Assembly (NCBI GenBank): GCA_037893245.1
Contig: JBAIAA010000705.1
Coordinates: forward strand, 170,895 to 234,894
Length of the DNA stretch: 64,000 bases
Reading direction: 5' to 3'
Origin: Crossaster papposus
Taxonomy: Eukaryota > Echinodermata > Asteroidea > Velatida > Solasteridae
The notes under the pieces were generated by a model. That model was not told where the DNA came from. It was given only the letters and a program-made list of their open reading frames with translations, and made no database searches. A program made the position numbers and the translations under genes. Shown piece by piece: positions 51,636 through 64,000 of this stretch (positions are counted from its first letter, which is position 1; each line of letters starts with the position of its first letter).

Positions 51636-51804
51636 ACAGTAACCACTTCAAAAAAATAAATGCGGTGGACTTGCTGTTCTAAAATGGCGCGTAAAATGGC
51701 GTGCTACAGTTTAGTGCGCCGCCATCTTTGATTCATTTAATAGCACTTACTGGGGCCTTTGGTAAGAAAAATGGGACTCAAAACAATGACAATTTACCTA
51801 AGAT
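51636..51804. repeat. Truncated 169-bp monomer in the 643-bp array
   Basis: The monomer runs normally to GATTCAT at 51735, then jumps to TTAATAGCACTTACTGG, which is the end part of the monomer. This removes 474 bp. One T is shared at the join, so it looks like a simple deletion. The flanking monomers are normal. Confidence 0.95.
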
Positions 51805-54800
51805 ACAGTAACCACTTCAAAAAAATAAATGCGGTGGACTTGCTGTTCTAAAATGGCGCGTAAAATGGCGTGCTACAGTTTAGTGCGCCGCCATCTTTGA
51901 TTCATATAGGTTCTACTACACTAAATACGGCGCTCATTGTAACCAACACAAAAATTGAAAGAAAGAGCGCCGCCTGGTGACGCTCATGAGTAGAGTGGCC
52001 ATATTTTTTTGACTGGAAATCAAAGATTAAGACTCCTAGAACAATTTTCTTTTCAAATTTATAGGGGTTGACCGAATGAATTTTTTTTTATACTCCTCTC
52101 CGCACAAACCACCCCTAAACTGGTGGCCCAGCTCTGGGCCCAGGTATCAATGTAGCCCCCCGCCTCTATGCGAAATAGACCCTGGTATTGGTCTTTTCTG
52201 TGAACGAAATCCCCCGAGTTGGAAGCCACGGGTCACCAATTCTTGATTTCCACAATTATTTCTACAATCAGTCCAATGTATAGGCCCCAGGGACCTCTTA
52301 TTCAAAATTACCGGAGGGATCACAAAATATTAATGAGCTCGCGCGCAGTCATTTTCACTGATTTAGTCACATGCACCCTTTAATAGCACTTACTGGGGCC
52401 TTTGGTAAGAAAAATGGGACTCAAAACAATGACAATTTACCTAAGATACAGTAACCACTTCAAAAAAATAAATGCGGTGGACTTGCTGTTCTAAAATGGC
52501 GCGTAAAATGGCGTGCTACAGTTTAGTGCGCCGCCATCTTTGATTCATATAGGTTCTACTACACTAAATACGGCGCTCATTGTAACCAACACAAAAATTG
52601 AAAGAAAGAGCGCCGCCTGGTGACGCTCATGAGTAGAGTGGCCATATTTTTTTGACTGGAAATCAAAGATTAAGACTCCTAGAACAATTTTCTTTTCAAA
52701 TTTATAGGGGTTGACCGAATGAATTTTTTTTTATACTCCTCTCCGCACAAACCACCCCTAAACTGGTGGCCCAGCTCTGGGCCCAGGTATCAATGTAGCC
52801 CCCCGCCTCTATGCGAAATAGACCCTGGTATTGGTCTTTTCTGTGAACGAAATCCCCCGAGTTGGAAGCCACGGGTCACCAATTCTTGATTTCCACAATT
52901 ATTTCTACAATCAGTCCAATGTATAGGCCCCAGGGACCTCTTATTCAAAATTACCGGAGGGATCACAAAATATTAATGAGCTCGCGCGCAGTCATTTTCA
53001 CTGATTTAGTCACATGCACCCTTTAATAGCACTTACTGGGGCCTTTGGTAAGAAAAATGGGACTCAAAACAATGACAATTTACCTAAGATACAGTAACCA
53101 CTTCAAAAAAATAAATGCGGTGGACTTGCTGTTCTAAAATGGCGCGTAAAATGGCGTGCTACAGTTTAGTGCGCCGCCATCTTTGATTCATATAGGTTCT
53201 ACTACACTAAATACGGCGCTCATTGTAACCAACACAAAAATTGAAAGAAAGAGCGCCGCCTGGTGACGCTCATGAGTAGAGTGGCCATATTGTTTTGACT
53301 GGAAATCAAAGATTAAGACTCCTAGAACAATTTTCTTTTCAAATTTATAGGGGTTGACCGAATGAATTTTTTTTTATACTCCTCTCCGCACAAACCACCC
53401 CTAAACTGGTGGCCCAGCTCTGGGCCCAGGTATCAATGTAGCCCCCCGCCTCTATGCGAAATAGACCCTGGTATTGGTCTTTTCTGTGAACGAAATCCCC
53501 CGAGTTGGAAGCCACGGGTCACCAATTCTTGATTTCCACAATTATTTCTACAATCAGTCCAATGTATAGGCCCCAGGGACCTCTTATTCAAAATTACCGG
53601 AGGGATCACAAAATATTAATGAGCTCGCGCGCAGTCATTTTCACTGATTTAGTCACATGCACCCTTTAATAGCACTTACTGGGGCCTTTGGTAAGAAAAA
53701 TGGGACTCAAAACAATGACAATTTACCTAAGATACAGTAACCACTTCAAAAAAATAAATGCGGTGGACTTGCTGTTCTAAAATGGCGCGTAAAATGGCGT
53801 GCTACAGTTTAGTGCGCCGCCATCTTTGATTCATATAGGTTCTACTACACTAAATACGGCGCTCATTGTAACCAACACAAAAATTGAAAGAAAGAGCGCC
53901 GCCTGGTGACGCTCATGAGTAGAGTGGCCATATTTTTTTGACTGGAAATCAAAGATTAAGACTCCTAGAACAATTTTCTTTTCAAATTTATAGGGGTTGA
54001 CCGAATGAATTTTTTTTTATACTCCTCTCCGCACAAACCACCCCTAAACTGGTGGCCCAGCTCTGGGCCCAGGTATCAATGTAGCCCCCCGCCTCTATGC
54101 GAAATAGACCCTGGTATTGGTCTTTTCTGTGAACGAAATCCCCCGAGTTGGAAGCCACGGGTCACCAATTCTTGATTTCCACAATTATTTCTACAATCAG
54201 TCCAATGTATAGGCCCCAGGGACCTCTTATTCAAAATTACCGGAGGGATCACAAAATATTAATGAGCTCGCGCGCAGTCATTTTCACTGATTTAGTCACA
54301 TGCACCCTTTAATAGCACTTACTGGGGCCTTTGGTAAGAAAAATGGGACTCAAAACAATGACAATTTACCTAAGATACAGTAACCACTTCAAAAAAATAA
54401 ATGCGGTGGACTTGCTGTTCTAAAATGGCGCGTAAAATGGCGTGCTACAGTTTAGTGCGCCGCCATCTTTGATTCATATAGGTTCTACTACACTAAATAC
54501 GGCGCTCATTGTAACCAACACAAAAATTGAAAGAAAGAGCGCCGCCTGGTGACGCTCATGAGTAGAGTGGCCATATTTTTTTGACTGGAAATCAAAGATT
54601 AAGACTCCTAGAACAATTTTCTTTTCAAATTTATAGGGGTTGACCGAATGAATTTTTTTTTATACTCCTCTCCGCACAAACCACCCCTAAACTGGTGGCC
54701 CAGCTCTGGGCCCAGGTATCAATGTAGCCCCCCGCCTCTATGCGAAATAGACCCTGGTATTGGTCTTTTCTGTGAACGAAATCCCCCGAGTTGGAAGCCA

Positions 54801-57800
54801 CGGGTCACCAATTCTTGATTTCCACAATTATTTCTACAATCAGTCCAATGTATAGGCCCCAGGGACCTCTTATTCAAAATTACCGGAGGGATCACAAAAT
54901 ATTAATGAGCTCGCGCGCAGTCATTTTCACTGATTTAGTCACATGCACCCTTTAATAGCACTTACTGGGGCCTTTGGTAAGAAAAATGGGACTCAAAACA
55001 ATGACAATTTACCTAAGATACAGTAACCACTTCAAAAAAATAAATGCGGTGGACTTGCTGTTCTAAAATGGCGCGTAAAATGGCGTGCTACAGTTTAGTG
55101 CGCCGCCATCTTTGATTCATATAGGTTCTACTACACTAAATACGGCGCTCATTGTAACCAACACAAAAATTGAAAGAAAGAGCGCCGCCTGGTGACGCTC
55201 ATGAGTAGAGTGGCCATATTTTTTTGACTGGAAATCAAAGATTAAGACTCCTAGAACAATTTTCTTTTCAAATTTATAGGGGTTGACCGAATGAATTTTT
55301 TTTTATACTCCTCTCCGCACAAACCACCCCTAAACTGGTGGCCCAGCTCTGGGCCCAGGTATCAATGTAGCCCCCCGCCTCTATGCGAAATAGACCCTGG
55401 TATTGGTCTTTTCTGTGAACGAAATCCCCCGAGTTGGAAGCCACGGGTCACCAATTCTTGATTTCCACAATTATTTCTACAATCAGTCCAATGTATAGGC
55501 CCCAGGGACCTCTTATTCAAAATTACCGGAGGGATCACAAAATATTAATGAGCTCGCGCGCAGTCATTTTCACTGATTTAGTCACATGCACCCTTTAATA
55601 GCACTTACTGGGGCCTTTGGTAAGAAAAATGGGACTCAAAACAATGACAATTTACCTAAGATACAGTAACCACTTCAAAAAAATAAATGCGGTGGACTTG
55701 CTGTTCTAAAATGGCGCGTAAAATGGCGTGCTACAGTTTAGTGCGCCGCCATCTTTGATTCATATAGGTTCTACTACACTAAATACGGCGCTCATTGTAA
55801 CCAACACAAAAATTGAAAGAAAGAGCGCCGCCTGGTGACGCTCATGAGTAGAGTGGCCATATTGTTTTGACTGGAAATCAAAGATTAAGACTCCTAGAAC
55901 AATTTTCTTTTCAAATTTATAGGGGTTGACCGAATGAATTTTTTTTTATACTCCTCTCCGCACAAACCACCCCTAAACTGGTGGCCCAGCTCTGGGCCCA
56001 GGTATCAATGTAGCCCCCCGCCTCTATGCGAAATAGACCCTGGTATTGGTCTTTTCTGTGAACGAAATCCCCCGAGTTGGAAGCCACGGGTCACCAATTC
56101 TTGATTTCCACAATTATTTCTACAATCAGTCCAATGTATAGGCCCCAGGGACCTCTTATTCAAAATTACCGGAGGGATCACAAAATATTAATGAGCTCGC
56201 GCGCAGTCATTTTCACTGATTTAGTCACATGCACCCTTTAATAGCACTTACTGGGGCCTTTGGTAAGAAAAATGGGACTCAAAACAATGACAATTTACCT
56301 AAGATACAGTAACCACTTCAAAAAAATAAATGCGGTGGACTTGCTGTTCTAAAATGGCGCGTAAAATGGCGTGCTACAGTTTAGTGCGCCGCCATCTTTG
56401 ATTCATATAGGTTCTACTACACTAAATACGGCGCTCATTGTAACCAACACAAAAATTGAAAGAAAGAGCGCCGCCTGGTGACGCTCATGAGTAGAGTGGC
56501 CATATTTTTTTGACTGGAAATCAAAGATTAAGACTCCTAGAACAATTTTCTTTTCAAATTTATAGGGGTTGACCGAATGAATTTTTTTTTATACTCCTCT
56601 CCGCACAAACCACCCCTAAACTGGTGGCCCAGCTCTGGGCCCAGGTATCAATGTAGCCCCCCGCCTCTATGCGAAATAGACCCTGGTATTGGTCTTTTCT
56701 GTGAACGAAATCCCCCGAGTTGGAAGCCACGGGTCACCAATTCTTGATTTCCACAATTATTTCTACAATCAGTCCAATGTATAGGCCCCAGGGACCTCTT
56801 ATTCAAAATTACCGGAGGGATCACAAAATATTAATGAGCTCGCGCGCAGTCATTTTCACTGATTTAGTCACATGCACCCTTTAATAGCACTTACTGGGGC
56901 CTTTGGTAAGAAAAATGGGACTCAAAACAATGACAATTTACCTAAGATACAGTAACCACTTCAAAAAAATAAATGCGGTGGACTTGCTGTTCTAAAATGG
57001 CGCGTAAAATGGCGTGCTACAGTTTAGTGCGCCGCCATCTTTGATTCATATAGGTTCTACTACACTAAATACGGCGCTCATTGTAACCAACACAAAAATT
57101 GAAAGAAAGAGCGCCGCCTGGTGACGCTCATGAGTAGAGTGGCCATATTTTTTTGACTGGAAATCAAAGATTAAGACTCCTAGAACAATTTTCTTTTCAA
57201 ATTTATAGGGGTTGACCGAATGAATTTTTTTTTATACTCCTCTCCGCACAAACCACCCCTAAACTGGTGGCCCAGCTCTGGGCCCAGGTATCAATGTAGC
57301 CCCCCGCCTCTATGCGAAATAGACCCTGGTATTGGTCTTTTCTGTGAACGAAATCCCCCGAGTTGGAAGCCACGGGTCACCAATTCTTGATTTCCACAAT
57401 TATTTCTACAATCAGTCCAATGTATAGGCCCCAGGGACCTCTTATTCAAAATTACCGGAGGGATCACAAAATATTAATGAGCTCGCGCGCAGTCATTTTC
57501 ACTGATTTAGTCACATGCACCCTTTAATAGCACTTACTGGGGCCTTTGGTAAGAAAAATGGGACTCAAAACAATGACAATTTACCTAAGATACAGTAACC
57601 ACTTCAAAAAAATAAATGCGGTGGACTTGCTGTTCTAAAATGGCGCGTAAAATGGCGTGCTACAGTTTAGTGCGCCGCCATCTTTGATTCATATAGGTTC
57701 TACTACACTAAATACGGCGCTCATTGTAACCAACACAAAAATTGAAAGAAAGAGCGCCGCCTGGTGACGCTCATGAGTAGAGTGGCCATATTGTTTTGAC

Positions 57801-60800
57801 TGGAAATCAAAGATTAAGACTCCTAGAACAATTTTCTTTTCAAATTTATAGGGGTTGACCGAATGAATTTTTTTTTATACTCCTCTCCGCACAAACCACC
57901 CCTAAACTGGTGGCCCAGCTCTGGGCCCAGGTATCAATGTAGCCCCCCGCCTCTATGCGAAATAGACCCTGGTATTGGTCTTTTCTGTGAACGAAATCCC
58001 CCGAGTTGGAAGCCACGGGTCACCAATTCTTGATTTCCACAATTATTTCTACAATCAGTCCAATGTATAGGCCCCAGGGACCTCTTATTCAAAATTACCG
58101 GAGGGATCACAAAATATTAATGAGCTCGCGCGCAGTCATTTTCACTGATTTAGTCACATGCACCCTTTAATAGCACTTACTGGGGCCTTTGGTAAGAAAA
58201 ATGGGACTCAAAACAATGACAATTTACCTAAGATACAGTAACCACTTCAAAAAAATAAATGCGGTGGACTTGCTGTTCTAAAATGGCGCGTAAAATGGCG
58301 TGCTACAGTTTAGTGCGCCGCCATCTTTGATTCATATAGGTTCTACTACACTAAATACGGCGCTCATTGTAACCAACACAAAAATTGAAAGAAAGAGCGC
58401 CGCCTGGTGACGCTCATGAGTAGAGTGGCCATATTTTTTTGACTGGAAATCAAAGATTAAGACTCCTAGAACAATTTTCTTTTCAAATTTATAGGGGTTG
58501 ACCGAATGAATTTTTTTTTATACTCCTCTCCGCACAAACCACCCCTAAACTGGTGGCCCAGCTCTGGGCCCAGGTATCAATGTAGCCCCCCGCCTCTATG
58601 CGAAATAGACCCTGGTATTGGTCTTTTCTGTGAACGAAATCCCCCGAGTTGGAAGCCACGGGTCACCAATTCTTGATTTCCACAATTATTTCTACAATCA
58701 GTCCAATGTATAGGCCCCAGGGACCTCTTATTCAAAATTACCGGAGGGATCACAAAATATTAATGAGCTCGCGCGCAGTCATTTTCACTGATTTAGTCAC
58801 ATGCACCCTTTAATAGCACTTACTGGGGCCTTTGGTAAGAAAAATGGGACTCAAAACAATGACAATTTACCTAAGATACAGTAACCACTTCAAAAAAATA
58901 AATGCGGTGGACTTGCTGTTCTAAAATGGCGCGTAAAATGGCGTGCTACAGTTTAGTGCGCCGCCATCTTTGATTCATATAGGTTCTACTACACTAAATA
59001 CGGCGCTCATTGTAACCAACACAAAAATTGAAAGAAAGAGCGCCGCCTGGTGACGCTCATGAGTAGAGTGGCCATATTTTTTTGACTGGAAATCAAAGAT
59101 TAAGACTCCTAGAACAATTTTCTTTTCAAATTTATAGGGGTTGACCGAATGAATTTTTTTTTATACTCCTCTCCGCACAAACCACCCCTAAACTGGTGGC
59201 CCAGCTCTGGGCCCAGGTATCAATGTAGCCCCCCGCCTCTATGCGAAATAGACCCTGGTATTGGTCTTTTCTGTGAACGAAATCCCCCGAGTTGGAAGCC
59301 ACGGGTCACCAATTCTTGATTTCCACAATTATTTCTACAATCAGTCCAATGTATAGGCCCCAGGGACCTCTTATTCAAAATTACCGGAGGGATCACAAAA
59401 TATTAATGAGCTCGCGCGCAGTCATTTTCACTGATTTAGTCACATGCACCCTTTAATAGCACTTACTGGGGCCTTTGGTAAGAAAAATGGGACTCAAAAC
59501 AATGACAATTTACCTAAGATACAGTAACCACTTCAAAAAAATAAATGCGGTGGACTTGCTGTTCTAAAATGGCGCGTAAAATGGCGTGCTACAGTTTAGT
59601 GCGCCGCCATCTTTGATTCATATAGGTTCTACTACACTAAATACGGCGCTCATTGTAACCAACACAAAAATTGAAAGAAAGAGCGCCGCCTGGTGACGCT
59701 CATGAGTAGAGTGGCCATATTTTTTTGACTGGAAATCAAAGATTAAGACTCCTAGAACAATTTTCTTTTCAAATTTATAGGGGTTGACCGAATGAATTTT
59801 TTTTTATACTCCTCTCCGCACAAACCACCCCTAAACTGGTGGCCCAGCTCTGGGCCCAGGTATCAATGTAGCCCCCCGCCTCTATGCGAAATAGACCCTG
59901 GTATTGGTCTTTTCTGTGAACGAAATCCCCCGAGTTGGAAGCCACGGGTCACCAATTCTTGATTTCCACAATTATTTCTACAATCAGTCCAATGTATAGG
60001 CCCCAGGGACCTCTTATTCAAAATTACCGGAGGGATCACAAAATATTAATGAGCTCGCGCGCAGTCATTTTCACTGATTTAGTCACATGCACCCTTTAAT
60101 AGCACTTACTGGGGCCTTTGGTAAGAAAAATGGGACTCAAAACAATGACAATTTACCTAAGATACAGTAACCACTTCAAAAAAATAAATGCGGTGGACTT
60201 GCTGTTCTAAAATGGCGCGTAAAATGGCGTGCTACAGTTTAGTGCGCCGCCATCTTTGATTCATATAGGTTCTACTACACTAAATACGGCGCTCATTGTA
60301 ACCAACACAAAAATTGAAAGAAAGAGCGCCGCCTGGTGACGCTCATGAGTAGAGTGGCCATATTGTTTTGACTGGAAATCAAAGATTAAGACTCCTAGAA
60401 CAATTTTCTTTTCAAATTTATAGGGGTTGACCGAATGAATTTTTTTTTATACTCCTCTCCGCACAAACCACCCCTAAACTGGTGGCCCAGCTCTGGGCCC
60501 AGGTATCAATGTAGCCCCCCGCCTCTATGCGAAATAGACCCTGGTATTGGTCTTTTCTGTGAACGAAATCCCCCGAGTTGGAAGCCACGGGTCACCAATT
60601 CTTGATTTCCACAATTATTTCTACAATCAGTCCAATGTATAGGCCCCAGGGACCTCTTATTCAAAATTACCGGAGGGATCACAAAATATTAATGAGCTCG
60701 CGCGCAGTCATTTTCACTGATTTAGTCACATGCACCCTTTAATAGCACTTACTGGGGCCTTTGGTAAGAAAAATGGGACTCAAAACAATGACAATTTACC

Positions 60801-63800
60801 TAAGATACAGTAACCACTTCAAAAAAATAAATGCGGTGGACTTGCTGTTCTAAAATGGCGCGTAAAATGGCGTGCTACAGTTTAGTGCGCCGCCATCTTT
60901 GATTCATATAGGTTCTACTACACTAAATACGGCGCTCATTGTAACCAACACAAAAATTGAAAGAAAGAGCGCCGCCTGGTGACGCTCATGAGTAGAGTGG
61001 CCATATTTTTTTGACTGGAAATCAAAGATTAAGACTCCTAGAACAATTTTCTTTTCAAATTTATAGGGGTTGACCGAATGAATTTTTTTTTATACTCCTC
61101 TCCGCACAAACCACCCCTAAACTGGTGGCCCAGCTCTGGGCCCAGGTATCAATGTAGCCCCCCGCCTCTATGCGAAATAGACCCTGGTATTGGTCTTTTC
61201 TGTGAACGAAATCCCCCGAGTTGGAAGCCACGGGTCACCAATTCTTGATTTCCACAATTATTTCTACAATCAGTCCAATGTATAGGCCCCAGGGACCTCT
61301 TATTCAAAATTACCGGAGGGATCACAAAATATTAATGAGCTCGCGCGCAGTCATTTTCACTGATTTAGTCACATGCACCCTTTAATAGCACTTACTGGGG
61401 CCTTTGGTAAGAAAAATGGGACTCAAAACAATGACAATTTACCTAAGATACAGTAACCACTTCAAAAAAATAAATGCGGTGGACTTGCTGTTCTAAAATG
61501 GCGCGTAAAATGGCGTGCTACAGTTTAGTGCGCCGCCATCTTTGATTCATATAGGTTCTACTACACTAAATACGGCGCTCATTGTAACCAACACAAAAAT
61601 TGAAAGAAAGAGCGCCGCCTGGTGACGCTCATGAGTAGAGTGGCCATATTGTTTTGACTGGAAATCAAAGATTAAGACTCCTAGAACAATTTTCTTTTCA
61701 AATTTATAGGGGTTGACCGAATGAATTTTTTTTTATACTCCTCTCCGCACAAACCACCCCTAAACTGGTGGCCCAGCTCTGGGCCCAGGTATCAATGTAG
61801 CCCCCCGCCTCTATGCGAAATAGACCCTGGTATTGGTCTTTTCTGTGAACGAAATCCCCCGAGTTGGAAGCCACGGGTCACCAATTCTTGATTTCCACAA
61901 TTATTTCTACAATCAGTCCAATGTATAGGCCCCAGGGACCTCTTATTCAAAATTACCGGAGGGATCACAAAATATTAATGAGCTCGCGCGCAGTCATTTT
62001 CACTGATTTAGTCACATGCACCCTTTAATAGCACTTACTGGGGCCTTTGGTAAGAAAAATGGGACTCAAAACAATGACAATTTACCTAAGATACAGTAAC
62101 CACTTCAAAAAAATAAATGCGGTGGACTTGCTGTTCTAAAATGGCGCGTAAAATGGCGTGCTACAGTTTAGTGCGCCGCCATCTTTGATTCATATAGGTT
62201 CTACTACACTAAATACGGCGCTCATTGTAACCAACACAAAAATTGAAAGAAAGAGCGCCGCCTGGTGACGCTCATGAGTAGAGTGGCCATATTTTTTTGA
62301 CTGGAAATCAAAGATTAAGACTCCTAGAACAATTTTCTTTTCAAATTTATAGGGGTTGACCGAATGAATTTTTTTTTATACTCCTCTCCGCACAAACCAC
62401 CCCTAAACTGGTGGCCCAGCTCTGGGCCCAGGTATCAATGTAGCCCCCCGCCTCTATGCGAAATAGACCCTGGTATTGGTCTTTTCTGTGAACGAAATCC
62501 CCCGAGTTGGAAGCCACGGGTCACCAATTCTTGATTTCCACAATTATTTCTACAATCAGTCCAATGTATAGGCCCCAGGGACCTCTTATTCAAAATTACC
62601 GGAGGGATCACAAAATATTAATGAGCTCGCGCGCAGTCATTTTCACTGATTTAGTCACATGCACCCTTTAATAGCACTTACTGGGGCCTTTGGTAAGAAA
62701 AATGGGACTCAAAACAATGACAATTTACCTAAGATACAGTAACCACTTCAAAAAAATAAATGCGGTGGACTTGCTGTTCTAAAATGGCGCGTAAAATGGC
62801 GTGCTACAGTTTAGTGCGCCGCCATCTTTGATTCATATAGGTTCTACTACACTAAATACGGCGCTCATTGTAACCAACACAAAAATTGAAAGAAAGAGCG
62901 CCGCCTGGTGACGCTCATGAGTAGAGTGGCCATATTTTTTTGACTGGAAATCAAAGATTAAGACTCCTAGAACAATTTTCTTTTCAAATTTATAGGGGTT
63001 GACCGAATGAATTTTTTTTTATACTCCTCTCCGCACAAACCACCCCTAAACTGGTGGCCCAGCTCTGGGCCCAGGTATCAATGTAGCCCCCCGCCTCTAT
63101 GCGAAATAGACCCTGGTATTGGTCTTTTCTGTGAACGAAATCCCCGAGTTGGAAGCCACGGGTCACCAATTCTTGATTTCCACAATTATTTCTACAATCA
63201 GTCCAATGTATAGGCCCCAGGGACCTCTTATTCAAAATTACCGGAGGGATCACAAAATATTAATGAGCTCGCGCGCAGTCATTTTCACTGATTTAGTCAC
63301 ATGCACCCTTTAATAGCACTTACTGGGGCCTTTGGTAAGAAAAATGGGACTCAAAACAATGACAATTTACCTAAGATACAGTAACCACTTCAAAAAAATA
63401 AATGCGGTGGACTTGCTGTTCTAAAATGGCGCGTAAAATGGCGTGCTACAGTTTAGTGCGCCGCCATCTTTGATTCATATAGGTTCTACTACACTAAATA
63501 CGGCGCTCATTGTAACCAACACAAAAATTGAAAGAAAGAGCGCCGCCTGGTGACGCTCATGAGTAGAGTGGCCATATTTTTTTGACTGGAAATCAAAGAT
63601 TAAGACTCCTAGAACAATTTTCTTTTCAAATTTATAGGGGTTGACCGAATGAATTTTTTTTTATACTCCTCTCCGCACAAACCACCCCTAAACTGGTGGC
63701 CCAGCTCTGGGCCCAGGTATCAATGTAGCCCCCCGCCTCTATGCGAAATAGACCCTGGTATTGGTCTTTTCTGTGAACGAAATCCCCCGAGTTGGAAGCC

Positions 63801-64000
63801 ACGGGTCACCAATTCTTGATTTCCACAATTATTTCTACAATCAGTCCAATGTATAGGCCCCAGGGACCTCTTATTCAAAATTACCGGAGGGATCACAAAA
63901 TATTAATGAGCTCGCGCGCAGTCATTTTCACTGATTTAGTCACATGCACCCTTTAATAGCACTTACTGGGGCCTTTGGTAAGAAAAATGGGACTCAAAAC

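Larger units (their letters stand above)
42635..64000. repeat. 643-bp satellite array, 34 copies (32 full, one truncated, one cut by window end)
   Basis: The landmark ACAGTAACCACTTC occurs at 42635, 43278, 43921, 44563, 45206 and so on to 63378, nearly always 643 bp apart. Fourteen monomers fill 42635-51635, a 169-bp remnant follows, then eighteen full monomers and 623 bp of another reach the window end. Differences seen are single bases: one T fewer in the T-run near 44200, one C fewer near 63142, CTGTG for CTTTG at 43370, and a recurring T-to-G change. No monomer-wide open frame exists. Short minus-strand frames at 44018-44344 and 62990-63253 open only because of the two one-base indels. 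The right end lies beyond the window. Confidence 0.98.

Overview
This window is eukaryotic, repeat-dominated DNA. It most likely comes from an invertebrate animal: it carries a decayed non-LTR retrotransposon of jockey/CR1-like type, a decayed hAT-type transposase of the ZNF862/DUF4371 kind, and two multi-kilobase satellite arrays. The species cannot be named from the sequence. There is no intact gene, no prokaryotic operon, and no rRNA or tRNA that I could recognise. About 93% of the window is tandem repeat.

Layout. (1) Positions 1-37860 are one minisatellite/satellite array. Its unit comes in two main lengths, 64 bp and 75 bp, differing by an 11-bp module, with rarer deletion variants. The units are organised into overlapping higher-order repeats with periods of 1340, 2935, 3833, 3486, 2096, 1974, 4496, 757, 3538 and 1332 bp. 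(2) Positions 37861-42634 are a small island of old mobile-element remnants: a frameshifted hAT transposase fragment (minus strand), a three-and-a-bit-copy repeat of 110-126 bp, and a LINE ORF2 pseudogene (minus strand). The LINE is cut in two by a 2.12-kb insert that itself contains a 41-bp minisatellite. (3) Positions 42635-64000 are a second, unrelated satellite with a 643-bp monomer. It has 32 full-length copies, one 169-bp truncated copy and one copy cut by the window end, and is nearly free of divergence.

How the parts relate. The hAT fragment stops abruptly at the end of the first array, and the LINE stops abruptly at the start of the second. Both arrays therefore abut broken older sequence. 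The LINE halves rejoin exactly at the conserved asparagine-asparagine-tyrosine-arginine-glycine motif, so the 2.12-kb insert entered an existing element. Every short open frame inside the arrays is a by-product of repeat periodicity, and none is annotated as a gene. The most noteworthy signals are the E-box CACGTG in most units of the first array, three YY1-type ATGGCG sites per monomer in the second, the CpG-decay pattern of unit variants, and the precisely bounded Helitron-like insert carrying its own minisatellite.
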